From contig CM045758.1 of the NCBI GenBank assembly GCA_025200525.1, positions 168,964,101-169,028,100 on the forward strand: DNA of 64,000 bases. The letters run 5' to 3'. Shown here piece by piece: positions 11,823 through 23,619 of the stretch (the stretch's first letter is position 1; every line of letters begins with the position of its first letter). Source of the DNA: Camellia lanceoleosa (lineage: Eukaryota > Streptophyta > Magnoliopsida > Ericales > Theaceae). A program made the position numbers and the translations under genes. The notes under the pieces are model-generated. The model had not been told where the DNA came from and did not search any database. It worked only from the letters and a program-made list of their open reading frames with translations.

Positions 11823-12347
11823 ACACCAAGTACAAGAACATAAGACTGCTTAAACGATAGACAAAAATTTGCTTTTTCATAAAGAATTAAGTACATTTTG
11901 CCACAAATTGGCCCAAAAATCATTACAGTGTCTTAATTGTTTTTGAACAACAGATTTTCTATTGGTAAATGCTGAAAACAGTTGAATAGTCAGCCATTTC
12001 TTTCTTTTGATCACCAAATTCTTGGTTGGTAATTTGCGCTTAGTGTCGCCGACTAAGGCCCGATTCATCGCAAATAGCTCATCTTCAAGATAAGCTTTTC
12101 TCCAAAGAATTGACTCGAAAGTGGGAGGCAAACGAGTGTTGTTCCTGCTTTGACACTTCAAGATGTACGCTGAAACAAAACTCGTCGCCAAATAATTTCA
12201 TCCTCAAATTTTAGTAGCCCGACAAATGCTAATGTAAAATCGACAAGGTCGCATCGAGATAGGTGACTTGAAACATTCATGCCGGATCGCCAAAGAACTT
12301 TGGCAAAGATTGAGGAACCCATTTCGATTATAGGCCTTTGTAGAGCC
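11823..12347. other. Pol-to-antisense spacer of Gypsy element 1
   Basis: Non-coding part of the element between integrase and the antisense ORFs. The minus strand is open for 104 codons at 11877-12191, with a basic KRKLPTKNLVIKRKK stretch. I do not recognise it. It may be the far C-terminal end of the antisense gene. Confidence 0.4.
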
Positions 12348-15209
12348 TCAAGGGATCCTCAAAAAGAGATCAACAGATCCGCATGTCTCCAGTTCATCAA
12401 AGGCGCCAAGGCTTGTCACGGAGGAAGAAGAACTCTCGAAAATTTCCAGCAAGGAGTCAGCCAAAACTAATGGCTCAACTTCAACATTCAATGTTGGAGA
12501 GGTAGAGGGTATGTCGAAGAGACTAGCTAGTCTTCCTTCGAAGATATCAACCTCATCCATAGACATGAGGAACGCAGAGTGTGTTGTGGTGGAAGGCACA
12601 GAAGACTGCATAAGGATCGGAGAAATGGCTGGAGCATCTTTGGCAGTCTCTATGGTTTTAGCCACCAATGAATCAAGCAAGGAGGGGCTGAAAGTAGGCA
12701 GAGGTGATGAATTATGAGTTGGAGAACCACCAACACCCTCAATTGGAAGATTAGCTGCCTTCGAAGAAGAGGCAGCAATCGGAATTTCTTTGGAAAGAGA
12801 AAGAGGAGCTCGAAAGAGAAGTAAATTGAGGGATAGGCTCAGTGGTTGTTGCTACAAAAGGAGAAATATAAAGTAATGTCAAGTCTCAACATTAAAGATT
12901 CGACAAGAAAAAATAGAGGCATGAAAAAAATTACTTGTTCCGGTTACTGCATCGATGGGAGAGCTGCAAGGAGTAATGTTCAAGATCTGTTGCCTTCTTG
13001 CCATTCCTTTGTAGGCCAAGAAGCAACTTCATCCTCGTAAATTGTTGTCATTGCCTCTTCAAATTTCTCTCAAAGACAATTATGGCTTTGGAATATTCTT
13101 GTTCTACGACCTTAGCAGCTGCTTCGTAGACGTGATCTTCAACCAAGTTAGTAGCTGAGGTAGCCACTTTCTTTCTTTTTTCTATTGCTTCGGCAATGGT
13201 CTCTAATCGAGTCTTCATTTAAATCAAGGAGAGACAGTTATCTTTCTTCTCTTTTTTCTCTGTGTTGGTATTGTCAGCTCCTTCTCGATTTCCTTCTCAA
13301 TTTCTTCAGTCTGAGATCCGGATTCCCTAGAAAAGAACTACTCTTCTACTTCTCTAGTAGCTGTCTCCTGTTGAACCAAGTTAATCACTTTTTCCCTTCT
13401 TTTCAAGAGAGACTCCTGCTCTTGATCTTCTTCTTCTTCTTCTTCTTCTACTTGAACCTCAGATATTTCCTTTTCTAGCTCAAGGAGCCTCCTTTTCTTT
13501 TGCTGTTGACCACCTTCACAGAAGAAGAATTAAGAATAAGATAACAAGCATTCTAGAAAAGGTCGAAGGAAAGAAAACAAAGGTTTATACCTTTCTTTGA
13601 AGCAACCCGAGTGACTTTAGGAGGAGTCGAGGCAGAAGGAATAGACTGAGTTGTAGCAGGTATTGCAACTGAAACATTGGAAGGGATGACAATTCCAGCT
13701 CCCTTGGGCTTGGACACATCTAACACCTTTAGTAGGTTTTGAGGTAAAATGGCCAAATAGACTTCCATGTTGCTTACCCACCAATTTTGGTATCTCCTCA
13801 ATATGGTACTTTGAGGAATGAAAGGGGTGTACTCAAAATTGGCCAAGTCATCCATAAATTTGAAGGTTGCCTCTTCTAGCCTCAACTTCTGAACCTTCAA
13901 ATCTCTTATAGTAAGGCTCAGATTGGTGTTGCTGCAGAGAGGTATTGGGACCCCTTGTGAAAAGCCAAATTGTCTAGCAAATTGAGCAGGACAATAAGGC
14001 TCAGCTATGCATTTATAAGCTCTAGGATTCGTGATCCCGATAAATAGCTCTCTAAGAAGCAGAAGGGAAGCCCATATATCCTTGTGAGCAGGCGAGGCAC
14101 AGAGCCTGTCACTTAGGAAATTATTCAACCAAGTTGGACCAATGCTGGGTTCGAAGAGACGAAAATGGTGAATAGGAGGGGCAGCTGGTAGTTGATGGAA
14201 GAAAGAGAAATAAAAAGCGAAGGTAGAGGAAGAAAGTGAAGCATTGGCCAATCTTATGCCATGGGTAAGAGAGTGTAACCTAGAAAATTTAAGGCATTTG
14301 GATTGTAATTCAGTAAAATAGGTGAAAAGCCAAAGCTGAAGGATCCAGAATGGTCCCCCTTGATTAGCATCTAAGGGTTTTTCATAAAAGAGGGAACAAA
14401 CTCTATACACATGGCCTAGAACATATGGAGCCAAGGCTACCCTTTTCTGCAAAACAAAGGCTTTGGCAAGAGGGGCAAATTCAGGCATGATTCTTGGGAG
14501 GAGGTGCATAAAAGGAATTTGCAAAGCCAATATAATAAGAAGGAAAAGAATTCCTATCAGTTACCAAGCCCTCTCTTTTATTCTCAGCTTTAACAAAATC
14601 AATCAGAAGATGAATTAAGAGAGGAGGAGAAATGGACTGCTAAGTCAAGGAAATCGTGTAATGGGGTATCAATAGGGATACTCCTAGTAGATGGTAAATA
14701 TCAAGAATAGTAGGGCCATCATCCCACATCTAAATTGAAAGAAATTAAAGATAGGTTCCAAAAGCATAAGGCAACAGAACTAGGAAAGGGTCTTCTCGAA
14801 ATAGTTATCCTAGATAGTCTGAGAGCATCGAGAATGCGAGCTCTGAAGGTCCAAAGGTCTTAGCAGGATGACCCTGGTCATATCATTCTTGCCACTTCGG
14901 TCTCACCGTGGGCCAGCATTGGTGAGGGCGATTGATTCTCCAGTTCCTCCAGTCGAGACTACCTTCATAAAGGAGACATTGGTTCTCCAGACGAGGGTAT
15001 AGGGCTGAGAGCTCAGTAAGGATCTCTTTGAATATGGGCCCATGCACATAGTCTTGCTGCACATGGCGACGAGGGACAAAAATTCACCCATCGATAGCGC
15101 TTTTCTCCCCAGCCTTGTACTTCTCACATTCTACATCAATGAGTCTTTTCAAGGCCACAGATGAGCTCACACGTTCTATGACTGGCACTTGTGGTGAAGA
15201 AGAAGCCAT
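12348..15209 (-). pseudogene. Antisense ORF of Gypsy element 1 resembling a plant mobile domain protein
   Basis: Opposite to gag-pol, the minus strand starts with MASSSPQVPVIERVSSS (ATG 15209-15207). It continues through 15084-14903 and then reads MWDDGPTILDIYHLLGV near 14730, a hallmark of plant mobile domain (PMD, aminotransferase-like, PF10536) proteins. It is then open from 14530 to 13553 (325 codons, Trp/Phe/Leu-rich). Downstream the minus strand is Glu/Lys-rich (13500-13050, probable coiled coil) and ends in a Ser-rich stretch to 12348. Frameshifts lie near 15090, 14900 and 14550. Published surveys report antisense extra ORFs in Tat-type elements; any role is unknown. The PMD assignment is by recognised motif, not alignment. 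Confidence 0.65.
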
Positions 15210-16278
15210 TGATAGTACACTTTTTTTAGAAAGTGAAGAAGGGAGTAGAAAGAAGTGGAAGACTGATGAGGGTTTAAGCGTTAAAAGAGCAAGTGATTTC
15301 AGAGCACGAAACAAAAGGGTTTTTAAAGCTTTTGTGTCTGAAAGATATATTGCGTAAGTCGTTAAGTACTAAAAGTACGAATATGAGGAGTCTCTTCCGA
15401 TATTGATAGTTTTTTGAGGGAAGAGCACATTCCGAATGGTGAGGCCAGCTTCGAAGCAAAATATTTGGCTTCGAAACTAGGTTTTGGCGCCAAAATATCA
15501 AACAACAACAACTTCGAAACACAGAAGTCGGCTTCGAAGCATACTAGATGCTTAAAAATGTAAGAATACTCAAGAGTGAATTTACTTAGAAGAGATCAAA
15601 AACCTGTAATAGGTTTCTTAACAAAAGTAATACCCTTGAGACAAAACTTAAGGCCTCTTAAGGATGTGAATTGTTGTTCAAAACATCTAAACCAATAGTT
15701 GATTTGTATATACACAGAGAATTGTTTGTTCGGTTAAAACAGTGTACCCCAGGGGCAATTTTCATATTGTTGTAAGTATGAACTGTTGCAAAACTAGTTA
15801 GTATTAACCATGACTATATTTTGGTTATGATTAAAATAGGCTTTGAGGGGAAAGATTGTTAAAATTCGAAGCACCAATTCCAAACAAAAATCAACAAGAG
15901 TTGGTAACCATAGTCCATAAATTGGACAATTCATCTCAAAGATCCTTATTAATTGATTGGACCTATATTCGAAGGATAAGATTGCTAAATTCGAAGCACT
16001 GATTCTAAATGAAAATCAGCAGAATTGTCAATTCTATTACAAAAGTTGGAAGAATTCATGTTGATTTTAGTGTTTTAACAATTGTGTCCAGTTTCGAAGA
16101 ATGAGTTTGTTCAGTTCGAAGCTCTGAATTGGCTTTTGAAGACAAAAGGAAACAGGGTTAAACAATGCCAAATACAAAAGAATTTTGTTTATATTCAAGC
16201 CAAGGCAATTACATCAAATAACCCTATCTGGGTATAAACTCAAGCTCATAAAAATAAGGAATGGAATAAATAACAAGA
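15210..16278. other. Spacer between the two antisense ORFs of Gypsy element 1
   Basis: AT-rich element DNA. The motif TTCGAAG recurs many times (for example 15450-15540, 15850-16130). It also occurs near the LTR end and inside the ORFs. I see no gene here. Confidence 0.5.
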
Positions 16279-17505
16279 TCATGAAATTTGGTCCAACAAA
16301 GGATCAATGAATTTTTGTTCTTTCTTTATTATATCTTCTATTTCTTCTAATGTTGGCTGCATGAGTTGATGTGCTCTCACTTCGTAGTAGAGCTCTTTAG
16401 CCTTTATTTCGAAAGCTTCCTCTCTCGATCTTTGTTCCAATTCGTTTATGACCAAATCATCCCAATACGCAGAATCTTTATTCTTGAAATCATCGAATTC
16501 TTCGATGAAGTTCTCTACTTCGTACTGGGTATGAATTCGAAGAGATGAAAGTTGGTCTAAAGATTGTGTAGTAGCCATAGAATTTTGATGCCAGTAGATG
16601 AGCAATGGAAGTTGGTCCAGGAACATATGAAGTTCTGCTTGGGCAAGGAGATTAAGGACATGGCCCCTAATCAGAATATCACAAGCCCATTGAAAGTTCT
16701 TGAGAGGATCAAGGCCCTCAAGAACATTGAAGGGCAAGTGAGAGAAAGTCGCAAGCGTGTTGAGCTTGTTTCGCCACCGAGTAGGGAATGGTGGAGGTTT
16801 GTAAGGTGGAAAGACTTCATTCATGGGGAGGGCAAGCCCCGCCTGCCTTCAGCAAAGAGTTGGTCGAGGAGAAGGTGTAGATGCTTCTACTTTAGAAGAT
16901 GGAGAAGAAGGTGTGGATGCTTCTATTATGGGAGATGGCACGGGGGTGGAAGGAACAAAGGCATTAATATAATCAAGCCAGTCAGAAGAACAAATCTTCG
17001 CCTTCTGGGCTAAGAATGATGGGTTGTACCCTTGTGCCTCTTCTGGGCGTCGGGCAACAAGTACTATCGTTGTGGGCATGGAAGATGTATACTATGCCGC
17101 AAGCAGATTCTCCTCCAAACTACGTCGATGGTCAATGGGCACGTAGGGGTAGACCACTGAACTTCGAGCGTAGGAAGGGAACTCCAAAGGGTCAGTGAAC
17201 TCCACAAAATGATGGTTGATTCGTTCCTTCAAATCATAAGTCTCAGGGGTTGACCAACTTGTCCAGCCAGAAACCCTAAAAGATGAAGAAGTTACAGCTT
17301 TATCCCATGCAGAGGTTTGTGAAGAAGAGTTTCCCAAGTCCATATTTGCAACTTTCTGAATCAAAGATTTGGGAGTAGTTTGTTCGAAGCACAAGAGTGA
17401 GTCAGATGAGGAATTTCTTGTATCTATATTCGCAAGTTTCTTAATCGAAAGATTAAGAGCAATGTGTTCGTAATCCAAAAGTCAATAATTTGTAAAGGCA
17501 TCCAT
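16279..17505 (-). pseudogene. Second antisense ORF of Gypsy element 1, unknown function
   Basis: The minus strand begins ATGGATGCC at 17505 and after an early stop is open at 17478-17092 (128 codons; SGWTSWSTPETYDLKERI, YVPIDHRRSLEENLLAA). It then has a Pro/Ser-rich linker (STPVPSPIIEASTPSSP) and is open at 16824-16279 (181 codons; QYEVENFIEEFDDFKNKD, EEIEDIIKKEQKF), rich in charged residues and probably helical. Frame breaks lie near 17090 and 16840. It lies upstream of the PMD-like ORF in antisense order, so the two may once have been one spliced antisense gene. I do not recognise a domain. Confidence 0.5.
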
Positions 17506-17825
17506 GATCTGAATATGGAAAAGTGGATAAAGGTAGCTAATTAATGCATGAAAATTCTTTCGAGGAGGAACAGCATCATCACATGACTTTTTGTGTGCTC
17601 GATCAATGGAGGAGGAAGTTGATTCGCCCATAGAAGGAGTATCAGTCTGTGCGAGTGCTAAGGTATTGGGGCGTTCACAAGATTGAAAGTGAATTAATGC
17701 AAATGATTATCAATAAATGACGATTGCATTTCCAGAATTTAGACCCCATGCACGTTCTAAAAAACGCGAAAAGAGTTTTTGATCCACTAATATCACCAAG
17801 TATTGGGTATATTAGTGCGGGGTAA

Positions 17826-18586
17826 TGTTGGCTACATATTTTGTAAAAGCCAATCACAATTCGACACGGCGTAATAAGGGTAATATAGGAAGACTAGTCA
17901 AGTCTTTGATCCCGATCGCATACATGCTTAATATTGGTTCTTATGTGATCCGAGTAGCATTGGATCAAGAAAGAGATGCAAGGTGACGGGCTTCAACGGT
18001 TACTCACATTCAAATTCAAATATAGGAGGGAAGCCTAACTGCAAATGATGGTGTAGTGGAACTACTTATAAGGCAACATGGTCAACGATCATGGAGGAGC
18101 AGGTCGACGATTTGTAGTGCAGTTCAAAGGTCATCCTTGACAAGGATAAATAGCAAGGAAGTCCCCAGAAAAAACCCCCAGACTCAGATCCAACAAACCA
18201 GTCATTTACTTCATATTTTCTTTTCTAGTTTTACATTTCGCACTTTAAATACCGTTTTACATTTCGACTTTAAATTCCTGACCGCACTTCGTTCATAGGA
18301 GTAGTTTCGAGTAAATTGTCGTTGTAAACCTCTACGAGGCTGAGTTTGGATCATTGTAAGTTTTCATCTTAATGAAATACTTCAATTGCTCATCATTTAT
18401 CTGTTATTTTGCTTAATTTCTCCTAAGTCAAGTCACTTGTAAAAGTCCTCTTCATTGAGACTGAAAGAACTAAAACACAATCGTCTGATAATTGGTTGGC
18501 AATTATAATTTCTGTAAGGACTGATTGATCATTACTGGCATGCTCGTATTTACAAAAATACCCTTCGAAAGTCAAAAAAGCCAACA
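17826..18586 (+). repeat. 3' LTR of Gypsy element 1
   Basis: It begins TGTTGGCTACATATTTTG and ends AAAAAAGCCAACA, followed by the target duplication AATAC at 18587-18591. It is 23 bp shorter than the 5' LTR through several small deletions. The GTGCGGGG just before it could be the polypurine tract remnant. Confidence 0.95.
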
Positions 18587-19786
18587 AATACCAATTTTGC
18601 CCTCATTGGGTAAATTACATTGACACCCTCACATTTTAGAAATTACAATCCCCTCCCTAAGGTTTAAAATAGTATTACCAATTGCCCCCTCAGTTACTAT
18701 TAGTTGGAAAAAAAAATTAATTGAAAAAAAATTTTGATAGTAAAATTTTTAAATTTTTGTTTAAAAACCAACGTAAACTCATTTTTTGAATTTATATTTT
18801 TTTCTCAAATTTACAAACTGATACAACTATTTATAAACCAAAAAAATTATCAAACAAGTTTTTATGGCAGTTTTTAAAATTTTTGTAAATATAAATTGAA
18901 AATTGAAAACAAAATGGTTACCAAACAGGTTTCAGATGGTAAAAATGTCATAAAATTAACAAATAATTAAATAAGTTACCAACGTAAGAAATGACTTATC
19001 AAAAGATTCTTAAGCTATGTATGATTTGATTTTTAGAATTTTTTTTAAAAATTAAAAATTAATTTGGTTAAGAAATAAAAAATAAAAAATAATTATCATT
19101 TTTATATAATTTTTATCTTTCAAGTGGTTAGAACTAATTTTTTACAAATTAAATTGAAACAGCCATACGTATACCTATAACCTGCCCAAAAGTTAAAATG
19201 ATAATTATTATTTATCCTTAAATGATAATTATTTTTTATTTTTTATTTATTCACCAAATTAATTTTAAATTTTTTAAAAAAATTCTAAAAATCAAACCAT
19301 ACATAGCCGAAGAATCTTTTAATAAGTCATTTCTTACGTTGGTAACTTATTTAATTATTTGTTAATTTTACGATATTTTTACCATCTAATGCCTTTTTGG
19401 TAATCATTTCATTTTCAGTGTTCCATTTATATTTACAAAATTTTTTAAAACTGTCACAAAAACTTGTTTGGTAATTTTTTGGTTTATAAATAGTTGTCTC
19501 AGCTTGTAAATTTGAAAAAAAAACGCAAATTCAAAAAATGAGTTTACATTGGTTTTTAAACGAAAAATTTTAAAATTTTACTAACAAAATTTTTTTTCAA
19601 TTAATTTTTTTTCCAATTATTTTTTTTTCCAACTAATACTAGTCGATGGGGCAATTGGTAATGATATTTTAAACCTTAGGGAGGGGATTGTAATTTTTAA
19701 AATGTGAGGGGTGTCAATGTAATTTACCCAATGAGGGCAAAATTGGTATTTAAAAAAATTAAAGGGGTGTCAGTGTAATTTACCCA
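18587..19786. mobile_element. Foldback element A, main body: near-perfect hairpin of two arms of about 530 bp
   Basis: Left arm 18592-19111 and right arm 19222-19757 are reverse complements over nearly their whole length. Examples are CAATTTTGCCCTCATTGGG against its complement at 19727-19746, AAGTTACCAACGTAAGAAATGAC at 18973 against 19330, and the AATGATAATTATT box beside the loop. The loop is about 110 bp (19112-19221). Beyond 19757 the right arm runs on to TGTAATTTACCCA, whose partner is at 3174. No ORF is convincing. Its structure fits a non-autonomous foldback or long-TIR DNA transposon. Confidence 0.9.
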
Positions 19787-19975
19787 AAAATGAAAAAACA
19801 AACAACATATATCAAAGCCAAAGATTCTCTTTTCTCTTTACTTTTTGTATATTTTTTCGTAAAAAGTCAAAATCATCTCAAACATATTAGTTTTTTTTTA
19901 TCTCATATTTTAGCGAAAAAACAAAAAAGTGTCCATGAGATTAAATTTTTATACGATAAAGAACATATAATATTC

Positions 19976-20388
19976 AGTGTGTTTGATTTCAGTTTTCTAA
20001 AAATTGAGTTTTTTGTTTTTAGTGAATATTTTTAAAATTTTAAGTAATTTTTTTATTTGTTTAGATGCACATTATTAGATGTATCTAAATAGTAAAATAT
20101 TTGTGAAAAAATATTTTAAAAAATTAATAAATACACAAAAATATGAAAATACAAAAATGTACTGAATTTTCATATTTTTTGTAATTTTTGGAATTTAGTG
20201 TATTTTTTCAAGATTTTTTTTACTAATATTATATTTTTTAATTATACTTATGTTAGGTGCGTCTAAAAATTTAAAAAGAAAATGCTTAAAATATTTAAAA
20301 AATTCATTGAAAATATTAAAATATGAAAAATAAAAAGTAGAATTTCTGAAAACTATTTTCTAAAAACTGAAACCAAACAAGTTGATTT
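19976..20388. mobile_element. MITE-like inverted-repeat element of about 410 bp
   Basis: The left end GTGTTTGATTTCAGTTTTCTAAAAA is matched in inverse by CTAAAAACTGAAACCAAACAAG on the right. Inside, GATGCACATTATTAGATGTATC pairs loosely with a copy near 20250. It is AT-rich and has no gene. Confidence 0.7.
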
Positions 20389-20934
20389 TTATTTTGGTTG
20401 GAGTTCTTTAATTTTTTTTCGGAGAAATTTCGATTCAGATAAATTTTGATTCAGAGAAATTTCAAATTTCAGACAAATTTCTCTAGTTTAAAATTTATCT
20501 GGTTTGCTTAATTTCTCTGATTTTTTCTGTGTTTTGAAAATTTTTCTATGTTTTGAAATTTCTTTGAGTTTAAATTTCTCTAATTTCCTTCCAATTTTCT
20601 CTATGTTTGACCAATTTTCTCTAGGGTGCTCAATATTTTTTTTTGTGTTTTGACCAAACTAAAAAAAGTGAATTACAAAATTATACAAAGATAAATAGAT
20701 CAAAACCAGTCATGTGATAGGGTTTAGAGTTTAATTAGAGACTGTGTGTGATAATGAAAACAAAAATAACTTTGGTTCAACCACCAATCATTGTGTTGCT
20801 TTCATCTGGAATAGCCATAAGAGCTTTCAAAATGAACTCTCTTAACCTCTTTAGCGGTTTTCTAGGATTTATCATTATGTCCATTCACATCGCAATCAAT
20901 TACAGGTCCCTATATATATATATCGATTATTTTG
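20389..20934. other. AT-rich intergenic DNA with degenerate TTTCTCT repeats
   Basis: 20420-20640 is built of imperfect repeats around AAATTTCTCT and TTTTCTCTATG. A 65-codon plus-strand reading at 20748-20945 is hydrophobic but matches nothing I know. I see no gene. Confidence 0.4.
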
Positions 20935-22343
20935 GTGTCAATTGATAACATTTATGTTTTTAATTTTTATTTTATATTTATAAAAATTTTAAAAATTCAA
21001 TTAAAAATTTGGTTGATAAAATTTTTAATTTATAAATCAGTAGTCTCAGTTTATAAATTTGACCAAAAAATAAAAACACAAAAGATATGTTTCCGTTTTG
21101 AGTTTTGAGTTTTTTTTTTTATCACCCAACACTAGCCACCACCCACCATCATTTTCCACCACCGTCTTCCGCCACCACCACCCCCACCCCCACCGGCCAC
21201 CACTACCTACCAGCCACCTACCACTCACTCGCCACCACTACCCGCCCATTACCGCCGCCGCCACCACCATCGACCACCCACCTGTCATCCACTTGCCACC
21301 ACCCACCACCCGCCACTACCATCTACTATCTGCCACCACCACCCGCTACCTACTTACCACCACCATTCACCACCAGTCATTCACCACCACCAGCCACCCA
21401 CCCACCCACCACCACCACCACTACCACCACCATCACCACCACTATCACCATCACCATCACCCACCACCCACTCGCTACCCATCTACCACCACCACCCAAC
21501 ACCTACCACTACCACGACCCACACCCACTCGCTACTACCTATCACCCGCCACCGTCACCCACCTACGCACCACCACCACCACCCATCACCTACCCGCCAC
21601 CACCCACCACCATCCGCCATCCGCCACCCACCTACCACCATCACCCACCACCTGTCGCCACCACCACCACCCACCTACTCGCTACCACCCACCACCTACC
21701 ACCGTCACCCACCCACCTACCATCACCACCAACCCGCCACCACCCACCACCACCACCCACTCGCTACTACCCACCACCCGCAATCGTCACCCACCCACTC
21801 ACTACCACCACCACTACCTACTCGCCACCACCTACCACTACCAACCATCCGCCACCCACCTTCCACCACCACCCGCCATCACCACCACCACCACCACCTA
21901 CTAGCTATCACCCATCACCCGCCACTGTCACCCACCCGCCCACTACCACCACCCACCCGCTACCGTCACCTACCTACCCACCCACACCACCACCACCATC
22001 CGCCACCTACCCGCTACCACCCGCCATTCACCACCCACCTACCACCACCACCCACCACCCGCCACCACCACCACCCACTTGCTACCACCCACCACCCGTC
22101 ACTGTCATCCAACCACCCATCACCACTAGCTATCTACCACCCACTGTCACCACTTTCCACCACCGTCTTCCGCTGCTACTTGCCACCACTTCCCATTTCT
22201 CATTCTTTTTTATATTTTTTAAACATTTTGTCAATTACCAAACGCATTTGTAGTTTATGTTTTTCTAAAAAATAAACAAAAATCAGCTTATAAAATTTTT
22301 GTAAATATAAACTGAAAACGTAAACGTTACCAAACACACCCTT
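20935..22343. mobile_element. Probable foldback element carrying a CCACCACCC satellite
   Basis: The left flank at 20940-21000 (GATAACATTTATGTTTTTAA, TATATTTATAAAAATTTT) is an imperfect inverse of the right flank 22275-22343 (AAAATTTTTGTAAATATAAACTG, AACGTAAACGTTACCAAACAC). Between them lies the C-rich satellite listed separately. The ending GTTACCAAACACACCC is common for plant non-autonomous elements in this window. The element assignment is an inference from the inverted ends. Confidence 0.5.
21122..22195. repeat. CCACCACCC-type satellite, about 1.07 kb
   Basis: The plus strand is almost purely C, A and T, built of degenerate triplets CCA, CCC and CAC with interspersed CGCCAC and CTACC. The complement is G-rich with many GGTGG runs and could form G-quadruplexes. 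Two frames stay open for 268 and 382 codons because the composition lacks stops; they read only Pro, Thr and His. I do not call a gene. Confidence 0.85.
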
Positions 22344-23255
22344 TATGTATATATGCATTTGTGAATGTGTGAAAAATGGCCAAGTTCAAATTAGTTGAAT
22401 TTTTAGGTTGGAAGCAATGGCAGCAGCGGTAGAGAAGACAGTCACTATAGTGGAGGAGGCATTCATGGGAGATAGAGGAGAAGGCTACGGCGAGAAAGAG
22501 TAAGAGGCAGAAAGAATGAGAGAATAGGTGTGATATATGAGTGTGACTAATGGACCTTATATTAGAAAAAACATATTACAAACTTCTCCCATTATTAAAA
22601 ATTGGAGAGAAATATTTGATTAAATATCCCTTTACATATTCTATCGATACGTGAACAATTTTTTTAATCCGCCCAATTACAGGTGCAGTTTGGTGGACTT
22701 GGGAATAAGTTGTACCTAATGTAGAGCTCACCGTGAGTTTATGTTTATAATTTAAATTATTTATTTGGTAGATTTTGTTGAATAACTCATGGATAGTGCC
22801 AACCCTGACGCTTTAGGCCCTAAATTTTGGTCTAAACATTATACTTAGTTTTTTTTTGGGGGGGTTAAATAATCTTAATAAGCCTCGATTAATAAAATGA
22901 AAGGCATATCTAAATTCAAAATATAAAAGGCGCAGTCCAAAAAAATAAAAAATAAAAAATAGATGGGTCCAAATCTAAAATTTAAAGACCCTTTCATTTT
23001 CATTCCACTATTTTATAATTGCACTATAAAATTTGTTATTGTGAATCTGTATAAATTTGAACATTAACAACATAATTCCTTTTGGGCTTTTGCCCTCATC
23101 TATCTAAAAAAAAAAAAAAAAACAACAACAACAAAATTTGAAATATATTTATAAAATATTGAGTGAAAATAATAATTTTTAAAATTTTATGGTCATATGC
23201 CCAACCATAACAACAAATAATGAAGGCTTTATTGTTCCACTTACTATATTTTTTT
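22344..23255. other. AT-rich intergenic DNA
   Basis: There is a purine-rich patch with a 28-codon reading (MAAAVEKTVT start) at 22416, too short and isolated to call. Poly-A runs occur near 23107-23123. I see nothing else. Confidence 0.4.
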
Positions 23256-23619
23256 AGGATAAATTATAATTACACCTATGAGATTTGGGTTTAATATATA
23301 TCACCTTTGACATTTGAAAAATTACACTAACTCCCTTGCCATTGTAATTATTTAGACGGAATGAAGATATTGATCTCATACATTTTCTCTTTTCTTACTT
23401 TGCTTTATTCCACTGTTTTTCTTTTTCCTTTCCTATGCTTTACTCTTTATTTTCAATGCAATTTTTTCTATTTTTCTATTATAAATTGTTGCCTTTTATA
23501 TAAGTAGAGAGTTATAAAATGAGACTATTAACAATAGGGGTGAAAATATAATTTTTAAAATGTCAGGGAGTAGAGTATAATTAGACCAAATCTCATGAGG
23601 TGTCAGTGTAATTTACCCA
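23256..23619. mobile_element. Foldback element B, a short relative of element A
   Basis: The left end reads AGGATAAATTATAATTACACC then ATGAGATTTGGG. The right end is the inverse: CCAAATCTCATGAGG then TGTCAGTGTAATTTACCCA. Those outer tips match element A at 3174-3210 (GGGTAAATTACACTGACACC, then ATGAGATTTAGG). The inside is AT-rich with no ORF. Confidence 0.75.

Larger units (their letters stand above)
3312..18586 (+). mobile_element. Ty3/Gypsy retrotransposon 1, Tat lineage, degenerate, 15.3 kb
   Basis: Two related LTRs (784 and 761 bp) with matching TGTTGGC...GCCAACA ends bound an internal region. The flanking 5 bp are identical (AATAC at 3307-3311 and 18587-18591), which fixes the insertion. 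Internal order is primer-binding site, gag, protease, reverse transcriptase, RNase H, a second RNase H-like segment, integrase, then about 6 kb before the 3' LTR with antisense ORFs. Dual RNase H plus antisense ORFs is the known signature of the plant Tat group. All coding parts carry frameshifts and stops, so the copy is dead. It sits inside foldback element A. Confidence 0.95.

Noticed and set aside
21105..22253. 382-codon Pro/Thr/His-rich reading (and a 268-codon one in another frame)
   Set aside because: Produced by the stop-poor CCACCACCC satellite; two frames stay open at once and there is no start context or splice structure.
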